From the NCBI GenBank assembly GCA_945788595.1, contig CALZMS010000001.1, positions 1 to 19,576 of the forward strand: a stretch of DNA of 19,576 bases, written 5' to 3'. The translations under genes were made by a program, and so were the position numbers. How positions within the stretch are numbered: position 1 is the first letter of the stretch; each line of letters opens with the position of its first letter. Positions 14,503 through 19,576 of the stretch are shown piece after piece. The DNA is from an uncultured Lachnospiraceae bacterium (lineage in GTDB: Bacteria > Bacillota > Clostridia > Lachnospirales > Lachnospiraceae). The notes beneath the pieces were generated by a model. It saw only the letters and a program-made list of their open reading frames with translations. It had not been told where the DNA came from and did not search any database.

Positions 14503-15234
14503 TTAAAGACCAAAGTAAATGCGAAGTAATCCAAGAATAAGCAAGTGCACCGGATAAAACCAGTAATTCAGCATTTTACTCTGTTTCCCGCGTTCGCCGT
14601 TATATGTAAGGGTCAGGCCAAATCCCAGAAGTGACCAGGGCTGCGTATACATGGAAGCATAGCCGAAAGGAACGGCCAGAAGGCGAACGTCGAGAAACAG
14701 ATAAAAGAAGTAACCAATCAAAATAGCGTGGTGCTCATAATCAAGAGCCAGATACATAGCGGCAAAACACATGATGAGCACAATTAGCCAGGATACGATA
14801 AACCAAAGCATTTTTGGCAGATTCTGCATCTTTTCTTTTAAAACATCTATGCACCAGATGGTGATCAGCACAAGCGCCAGTGTGAACATGACATTATTCC
14901 AGTTTTTGTTAAAGAAACTCGCTGATGTAAACATATCAAAAGGCACCTCTGATATTACACCGAAGATCAGTAGATTAAGCAGGTATTTTTTCCGGCTGCG
15001 GGTCTTGAAATATCCTTCAACCAGCATGAAGCAAAACAGTGGGAAGGCGATTCTGCCGAGAATATCAAACAGATTGCTTATAGTAGTAAGCGCGCTGTTA
15101 TCTGCAGAAAGGTTCGGGTAGATCAGAGCCTTATTTACGTGGTCGATCAGCATAGAGAGGATGGCAATCAGCTTTAACCGTGCTCCGGAGAGGAATTGGA
15201 TATTGCTGCAAAAGTTGTTGATTTTTTCTTTCAT
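14503..15234 (-). CDS. TraX family membrane protein
   Basis: 243-aa integral membrane protein of the TraX family. The N-terminal signature FLSGARLKLIAILSMLIDHVNKALIYP (about 14-40) is characteristic; LGRIAFPLFCFMLVEGYFKTRSRKKYLLNL follows. About seven hydrophobic helices are visible, with a C-terminal YWFYPVHLLILGLLRIYFGL. TraX was named for F-pilin acetylation, and chromosomal Firmicute members are related to acyltransferase-like membrane proteins; the substrate here is unknown. No conjugation genes are nearby, so the F-plasmid role does not apply. RBS AGGGAG precedes ATG 15234. A perfect 13-bp palindrome lies just upstream. Coat-type genes follow after 83 nt but may have their own promoter. 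Confidence 0.9.
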   Translation of the reverse strand: MKEKINNFCSNIQFLSGARLKLIAILSMLIDHVNKALIYPNLSADNSALTTISNLFDILGRIAFPLFCFMLVEGYFKTRSRKKYLLNLLIFGVISEVPFDMFTSASFFNKNWNNVMFTLALVLITIWCIDVLKEKMQNLPKMLWFIVSWLIVLIMCFAAMYLALDYEHHAILIGYFFYLFLDVRLLAVPFGYASMYTQPWSLLGFGLTLTYNGERGKQSKMLNYWFYPVHLLILGLLRIYFGL

Positions 15235-15266
15235 AGTCTGTTTTTCTCCCTGTTATGTATATAATG

Positions 15267-15279
15267 GAAACTTAGTTTC
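15267..15279. promoter_or_regulatory. Perfect palindrome upstream of traX
   Basis: GAAACTTAGTTTC is a perfect 13-bp palindrome 33 bases before the traX start, next to a minus-strand TTATAT/TATATA -10-like sequence. It may be an operator. The rest of 15235-15443 holds the spoIIID promoter and nothing else I can identify. Confidence 0.4.
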
Positions 15280-15385
15280 GGGATTGGTATTTTATGATGA
15301 AGTTATTATACAGTAGAGCGGGAGGAAAAGGTAGTGAAGAATGTTTAAGCGGAGGTTTTTGAGTAACGAATACAGCTCATTCCAC

Positions 15386-15415
15386 GCATACTCCTCACCC
15401 ACCCCCGCATACACT
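15386..15415 (+). promoter_or_regulatory. Sigma-E promoter of spoIIID
   Basis: GCATACT (15386-15392) matches the Bacillus sigma-E -35 KMATATT at six of seven positions; after a 15-nt spacer, CATACACT (15408-15415) matches the -10 CATACAHT exactly. The TTG start is 28 nt downstream. In Bacillus spoIIID is transcribed by sigma-E. Confidence 0.85.
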
Positions 15416-15443
15416 GTAGAAACAGCGTCTTCGGAGGCCTTAC

Positions 15444-15701
15444 TTGAAGGATTACATTGAAGAAAGGGCGGTAGAAATAGCACATTATATCATTGAAAAC
15501 AAGGCAACTGTACGGCAGACAGCCACAGCGTTTGGCGTAAGCAAGAGTACGATACATAAGGACTGTACCGACAGAATGGTACAGATCAACCCCGCACTGG
15601 CCGGTCAGGTCAGACAGGTACTGGATGTCAACAAACAGGAGCGCCATATCCGCGGCGGAATGGCCACGCGGGAAAAATATCTGCATATGGCACATCACTG
15701 A
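15444..15701 (+). CDS. spoIIID: Sporulation transcription factor SpoIIID
   Basis: Mother-cell DNA-binding regulator that represses or activates many sigma-E genes and helps turn on sigK. 85 aa; the N-terminus KDYIEERAVEIAHYII matches Bacillus SpoIIID, followed by the helix-turn-helix VRQTATAFGVSKSTIHKDCTDRM (about 23-45) and INPALAGQVRQVLDVNKQERHIRGGMATREKY. The start is TTG at 15444, six bases after GGAGG (15433-15437); no ATG fits. A sigma-E promoter lies directly upstream. It stands alone, ahead of a hairpin and facing the convergent symporter gene. Identity is secure. Confidence 0.96.
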   Translation: MKDYIEERAVEIAHYIIENKATVRQTATAFGVSKSTIHKDCTDRMVQINPALAGQVRQVLDVNKQERHIRGGMATREKYLHMAHH

Positions 15702-15773
15702 AATCATAATGCAACTACACAGAATTCCGATATATGCAGCGAATTATACAAACTGGAAAGAAATGGAACGTGA

Positions 15774-15807
15774 GGCATCAACATCAGCGTGTTGGTGCCT
15801 TTCACTT
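15774..15807 (+). terminator. Candidate terminator after spoIIID
   Basis: GGCATCAACA (15774-15783), 6-nt loop, TGTTGGTGCC (15790-15799) pair over 10 bp with one G-U, followed by TTTCACTT. Just downstream ACGGTC (15811-15816) and GACCGT (15835-15840) form a smaller hairpin with a minus-strand TTTT after it, possibly the terminator of the symporter gene. No gene is visible in 15702-15856. Confidence 0.6.
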
Positions 15808-15856
15808 AAAACGGTCCATGCTCCAAAGAACACAGACCGTAACAGTTTTGCAGTAT

Positions 15857-17191
15857 TTACTTCCAGGGAAAAGTGATCATCCCATACACATAGATAAACA
15901 AAATCACTACCGGCACCACATACTTGAATACCGGCTTCATCCATGGCTGAACCTTAAGTCCTTTACCGGTATTTGCCTCTTTCACGAAGTTTTCCCATCC
16001 CCAGCCAAATTTATGGCAGCAGAACAGGGCAAGAACCAGCGAGCCGAGAGGCAGCACATTGGTAGATACAATGAAATCCCAGAAATCCAGCCAGGCGGTG
16101 CCTTCGGCAAAGGGCTGGAAATGCAGCACACTGTAGCCCAGGGCGGTAGTCAGCGCCAGCAGGAAAAGGCCGCTTCCGCAGAGGATACATCCCTTAGCGC
16201 GGGACCAGCCGGTCAGCTCGCGGATCATGGCCAGAATATTTTCACAAACACCAAGAACCGTGGACATGGCCGCAAAGATCATAAACAGGAAAAACAGCGT
16301 TCCCCAGATACGTCCGCCAGTCATATGGTTAAATACACTGGCCATTGTGTCAAACAGAAGACTGGGTCCGGCAGTAACGGAAAGACCATAGGCTCCGCAG
16401 GCCGGGAAGATAATGAATCCGGCAAGAATGGCTACAAAGGTATCCAGGATAACCACATTGATGGATTCTCCCAAAAGAGAACGTTCCTTATCAATATAAC
16501 TGCCAAAGATTGCCATTCCTCCTTGACCGGTGGAAAGGGTAAAAAACGCCTGGTTCATGGCAGCCACGATCATAGGTCCGTTGATCTTGGAAAAATCCGG
16601 TTTAAGATAAAAGGAGAGGCCCTCCGAAGCTCCATCGAGCATAACACTGCGAATAGCCAGAACCACCATCAGAAGCAAAAGCCCCACCATCATATATTTC
16701 GTAATGCGCTCCAGACCTTTCTGGACATCCGCGCTTAAGATCACAAAAGCGACCACAAGGGTGAGCAGAAGATAAAAAACATTGACGGCCGGATTAGTGA
16801 TCATTGCTTCGAAACCGAAGGAATTATTCTGCCCTGTCAGAAATTTGATAAAGTAATAGATGATCCAGCCGCAGACTACGGCATAAAAGGCCATCAGGCA
16901 GATGTTGCCGACCAGACAGCCCCATCCCCAGAGATCCCATTTCTGCCCCGGCTTTTCCAGCTTTTTATACATGCGGACAGGGCTGGCCTGTGCCGCCCTT
17001 CCTACAGAAAATTCCATAACCAATGCCGGAATACCCAGGATGATCAGACACAGAAAATAGATCAGGATAAAGGTGGCCCCTCCGTTTTGTCCGCACATCC
17101 ACGGAAATTTCCATACATTGCCGCAGCCGATGGCACATCCGGCCGACAGCATGATGAAGCCCATACGGCTTTCAAGTCGTTCTCGTTTCAT
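15857..17191 (-). CDS. Neurotransmitter:sodium symporter (NSS) family transporter
   Basis: 444-aa sodium-coupled amino-acid or amine importer of the LeuT/SNF fold in the cytoplasmic membrane. TM1 carries the family signature GCGNVWKFPW (about 22-31) after GFIMLSAGCAIG; later come PALVMEFSVGR, the TM6 region AFFTLSTGQGGMAIFGSY, and LDTFVAILAGFIIFPAC. About 11 hydrophobic helices and this length place it with the shorter 11-TM bacterial members (Tyt1, MhsT) rather than 12-TM LeuT. GGAGGAG precedes ATG 17191 on the minus strand. It is divergent from the LysR gene across a 284-nt gap and is its likely target. The transported amino acid cannot be read from sequence. Confidence 0.93.
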   Translation of the reverse strand: MKRERLESRMGFIMLSAGCAIGCGNVWKFPWMCGQNGGATFILIYFLCLIILGIPALVMEFSVGRAAQASPVRMYKKLEKPGQKWDLWGWGCLVGNICLMAFYAVVCGWIIYYFIKFLTGQNNSFGFEAMITNPAVNVFYLLLTLVVAFVILSADVQKGLERITKYMMVGLLLLMVVLAIRSVMLDGASEGLSFYLKPDFSKINGPMIVAAMNQAFFTLSTGQGGMAIFGSYIDKERSLLGESINVVILDTFVAILAGFIIFPACGAYGLSVTAGPSLLFDTMASVFNHMTGGRIWGTLFFLFMIFAAMSTVLGVCENILAMIRELTGWSRAKGCILCGSGLFLLALTTALGYSVLHFQPFAEGTAWLDFWDFIVSTNVLPLGSLVLALFCCHKFGWGWENFVKEANTGKGLKVQPWMKPVFKYVVPVVILFIYVYGMITFPWK

Positions 17192-17367
17192 ATCTCTCCT
17201 CCGAGTATATAAGTCTGCCTCTTATCGTTTTTGCAGTAATTTTTGGTATGATTGAAACAGCGTATATGGCAATTCTTCACATATTTTATAATTCAGCCCA
17301 TATTGCAGGTGTTTCAGTGGAAAATCGTTCGAAGCAGCCTTTATTTACATGGTTTTGTAGATGTAAT

Positions 17368-17456
17368 TCCTGTGTTATATACCTTATCCTAGCATATTCT
17401 TTTCCATAACATTTGTAAAATTGATGATCCTGTGGTATATTAACGAAAAAATCGTT
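17368..17456 (+). promoter_or_regulatory. LysR gene promoter and repeats in the divergent gap
   Basis: Promoter TTGTAA (17413-17418), 17-nt spacer, TATATT (17436-17441). A near-repeat, TCCTGTGTTATATA (17368-17381) and TCCTGTGGTATATT (17428-17441), recurs exactly 60 bp apart, the second overlapping the -10. AACGA-N5-TCGTT (17442-17456) is an inverted repeat right after the -10. These are candidate LysR-binding and autoregulation sites. 17192-17367 shows no gene and no clear symporter promoter. Confidence 0.55.
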
Positions 17457-17475
17457 TGTACAGAGGATGTTATCT

Positions 17476-18474
17476 ATGGATCTTCATGTGTTAAAAACCT
17501 TCGTTGCCGTGTGTGAATACTCCGGCTTCTCCGCCGCCGCAGAAAAGCTGGGCTATACCCAGTCGACAGTGTCTTCTCAGATCCGGCAGCTGGAAAAAGA
17601 ACTGAATGTTACCTTATTTGACCGTTTTTACCATAAAATCAGCCTGACCGAAGATGGACGGACGGTGCTGAAGTATGCGCGGGAAATGCTTACATCCCAG
17701 GAAAAAATGATGACAGATCTGCACCATCAGGAAGAAATCAGCGGCGAACTGCGGCTGGCCATGTCAAGCTCTCTGTGTACGCGGTATTTTGGAAATGATT
17801 TTGTGGAATTTCGAAAGAAATATCCGCACATCCGCTTAAAAATCATCGAAGCGGGAACTGCGCAGCTGTTCAGTATGCTGCGAAAAAATGAGGTGGATCT
17901 GGTATTTACGCTGGACACGCATATTTACGATTCGGAATTTACAATTTGTGCCGAATATGAAGAAAAAGTACATTTTGTCGCGTCATCCGGACATCGTCTG
18001 GCGGCAGAAAAAGAGCTTAATCTGGCAGATATTATTTCTGAGCCCTTTATTATGACAGAAAAAGACATGAGCTATCGAAGGATACTCGATGAGCAGTTGG
18101 CGGCGCGCTCACTGGAGATCGTTCCGGTTCTGGAAATCGGAAATCCGGCACAGATCTGCAGCGTGGCGGCGAACAGTGATATGATTGCTTTTCTTCCGGA
18201 TTTTATGACGGCAGCTTATATGCAGGAGAAAAAACTTGTGTATCTACCGGTTACCGACTGCAAAGTTTCTGTGTGGACGCAGCTTCTGATCCACAAGAAC
18301 AAATGGCGCTCCCCGGCATTAAATGTGTTGCTTATGTATTATAGGAAGCTGATTGAAAAAGATGATAACGTGTGTCAGCAGTGTTCAAATCATTGTCCTG
18401 TCACAAATTTGAAATGTGCAGTAGGGAAACGTGCCTGGCGCATAGAGCAGGAGAGAAAAAAGCAGAGAATGTAA
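17476..18474 (+). CDS. LysR-family transcriptional regulator
   Basis: 332-aa DNA-binding regulator. The N-terminal winged helix-turn-helix reads LKTFVAVCEYSGFSAAAEKLGYTQSTVSSQIRQLEKELNVTLFDR (about 5-50), a clear LTTR signature, followed by the linker helix and a periplasmic-binding-like effector domain (about 90-290). ATG 17476 is preferred over 17467, whose ribosome site would abut it. After the effector domain the last 35 residues contain C300-x2-C303-x3-C307-x6-C314 (CQQCSNHCPVTNLKC), unusual for LTTRs, then a basic end. It is divergent from the NSS transporter, the usual arrangement in which an LTTR controls its neighbour and itself. The co-inducer is unknown; the cysteine tail hints at metal or redox sensing. 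Confidence 0.93.
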   Translation: MDLHVLKTFVAVCEYSGFSAAAEKLGYTQSTVSSQIRQLEKELNVTLFDRFYHKISLTEDGRTVLKYAREMLTSQEKMMTDLHHQEEISGELRLAMSSSLCTRYFGNDFVEFRKKYPHIRLKIIEAGTAQLFSMLRKNEVDLVFTLDTHIYDSEFTICAEYEEKVHFVASSGHRLAAEKELNLADIISEPFIMTEKDMSYRRILDEQLAARSLEIVPVLEIGNPAQICSVAANSDMIAFLPDFMTAAYMQEKKLVYLPVTDCKVSVWTQLLIHKNKWRSPALNVLLMYYRKLIEKDDNVCQQCSNHCPVTNLKCAVGKRAWRIEQERKKQRM

Positions 18475-18501
18475 AGATTACAAAGATCCTGAAGAAAGCA
18501 A

Positions 18502-18530
18502 TTGTAAAAAACACCGCTGTGACATATAAT
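18502..18530 (+). promoter_or_regulatory. Sigma-A promoter of guaA
   Basis: TTGTAA (18502-18507), 17-nt spacer, perfect TATAAT (18525-18530). Start near 18537, leader only about 34 nt, too short for a purine riboswitch. Confidence 0.85.
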
Positions 18531-18570
18531 GAAAGAATCTAATGGAAAGACTAATGAGGAGGAATTGCCA

Positions 18571-19576
18571 GTGAACAGAGAAACGGTCATTGTCATCGAC
18601 TTTGGCGGTCAGTACAATCAGTTAGTGGCCCGCCGTGTCCGTGAATGCAATGTATACTGCGAAATTTATTCGTATAAAACTGACATCCAGAAAATCAAAG
18701 ATATGCATCCCAAGGGAATCATCCTGACCGGCGGCCCCAACAGCTGCTACGAGGAAGGTGCTCCCACCTGTACAAAAGAGCTCTTTGAGCTGGGAATCCC
18801 GGTACTGGGACTCTGCTACGGTGCTCAGCTGATGCAGCATGTACTGGGCGGCAAAGTAGAGAAAGCACCGGTGAGAGAGTACGGAAAGACACAGGTACTT
18901 GTCAATACTGAGTCCCCGTTATTTACCGGCATTGAAGAAGAGACGATCTGCTGGATGAGCCATTTTGATTATATTTCCCAGGTGGCTCCGGGCTTTACCA
19001 TCTGTGCCCACACCAACGACTGCCCCGTAGCGGCAGCCGAAAACCGGGAAAAGAACCTTTACGCCATCCAGTTCCATCCGGAGGTACTGCACACTGTACG
19101 TGGTAAGGAGATTCTTTCTAACTACGTGTACAATGTATGTCACTGCGCCGGAGACTGGAAAATGGATTCCTTTGTGGAATATTCCATCCAGGCCATTCGT
19201 GAGAAAGTCGGAAACGGCCGTGTACTCTGCGCCCTGTCCGGCGGTGTGGATTCATCCGTTGCAGCCGTACTGCTTTCCAAGGCAATCGGTAAACAGCTGA
19301 CCTGTGTATTCGTAGATCACGGTCTTCTTCGTAAAAACGAAGGAGATGAAGTAGAAGCAGTTTTCGGACCGGACGGCCCCTATGATCTGAACTTCATCCG
19401 TGTAAACGCCCAGCAGCGTTACTATAGCAAGCTTGCCGGAGTAGAAGAGCCGGAGCAGAAACGTAAGATTATCGGTGAAGAATTCATCCGTGTATTCGAA
19501 GAAGAAGCCAAAAAGATCGGTTCCGTGGATTTCCTGGTACAGGGAACCATTTATCCCGACGTGGTAGAATCCGGTC
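18571..19576 (+). CDS. guaA: GMP synthase (glutamine-hydrolysing), N-terminal part
   Basis: Converts XMP to GMP with ATP and glutamine-derived ammonia, the last step of guanine nucleotide synthesis. The window cuts it after 335 codons of roughly 515. The N-terminal class I glutamine amidotransferase shows TGGP (53-56), catalytic Cys82 in GLCYGAQ, and His169/Glu171 in QFHPEV. The ATP-pyrophosphatase domain begins with the P-loop SGGVDSS (223-229), then [17 protein letters not shown] and [11 protein letters not shown] at the edge. The start is GTG at 18571, eight bases after GAGGAGG (18556-18562); the ATG at 18554 runs into a stop after six codons. It has its own strong promoter. Confidence 0.97.
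   Translation, partial: MNRETVIVIDFGGQYNQLVARRVRECNVYCEIYSYKTDIQKIKDMHPKGIILTGGPNSCYEEGAPTCTKELFELGIPVLGLCYGAQLMQHVLGGKVEKAPVREYGKTQVLVNTESPLFTGIEEETICWMSHFDYISQVAPGFTICAHTNDCPVAAAENREKNLYAIQFHPEVLHTVRGKEILSNYVYNVCHCAGDWKMDSFVEYSIQAIREKVGNGRVLCALSGGVDSSVAAVLLSKAIGKQLTCVFVDHGLLRKNEGDEVEAVFGPDGPYDLNFIRVNAQQRYYSKLAGVEEPEQKRKIIGEEFIRVFEEEAKKIGSVDFLVQGTIYPDVVESG

Noticed and set aside
14503..15234. Conjugative element suggested by traX
   Set aside because: No other transfer, relaxase, integrase or replication gene is in the window; chromosomal TraX-family genes are common in Firmicutes.
15734..16738. 334-codon plus-strand frame over the NSS transporter
   Set aside because: Antisense to a clear transporter with all family motifs; highly biased His/Lys/Gln content.
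18475..18570. Purine riboswitch before guaA
   Set aside because: The predicted leader is only about 34 nt and contains no aptamer-like structure.

Overview
The window looks like chromosomal DNA of an anaerobic, endospore-forming Clostridia, most likely Lachnospiraceae. This rests on the spoIIA-sigF-spoVA cluster, spoIIID, coat-F-type genes, strong AGGAGG ribosome sites, moderate GC and the protein sequences themselves. Species cannot be fixed from the sequence alone. I see no insertion sequence, phage gene, tRNA, rRNA or CRISPR array. The content is core genome.

Layout. 1-3035: the 3' part of valS, then folC behind a highly structured leader with a TTG start, then a 49-codon gene overlapping the folC stop. 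3047-4721: a zinc-ribbon/TPR membrane protein closed by a strong terminator. 4730-7914: a sporulation operon, spoIIAA-spoIIAB-sigF-spoVAA-spoVAB-spoVAC, that stops without spoVAD or spoVAE and is followed by imperfect 39-bp tandem repeats. 8109-9445: cysK with a sigma-A promoter and a palindromic operator candidate, convergent with an 80-aa unknown gene across a hairpin shared by both. 9640-11467: an NhaC-family antiporter with its own promoter and terminator. 11556-13934: a two-gene DNA-damage unit (radical SAM protein plus its partner) whose promoter carries a near-perfect Gram-positive LexA/SOS box between -35 and -10. 13943-15234 (minus): traX family gene and two small spore-coat-type genes. 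15386-15701: spoIIID with a clear sigma-E promoter and a TTG start. 15857-18474: an NSS-family sodium symporter and a divergent LysR regulator with an unusual C-terminal cysteine cluster. 18502-19576: the 5' two-thirds of guaA.

How the parts work together. SpoIIAA, SpoIIAB and SigF form the forespore partner-switch. SpoVAA-AC belong to the dipicolinate channel made later in the forespore. SpoIIID and the coat genes act in the mother cell. The radical SAM pair is probably a little-studied DNA repair or modification system under SOS control and is the most interesting item here. The folC leader, in which a 17-nt arm can pair with both the Shine-Dalgarno and the start codon, is the most striking regulatory structure.
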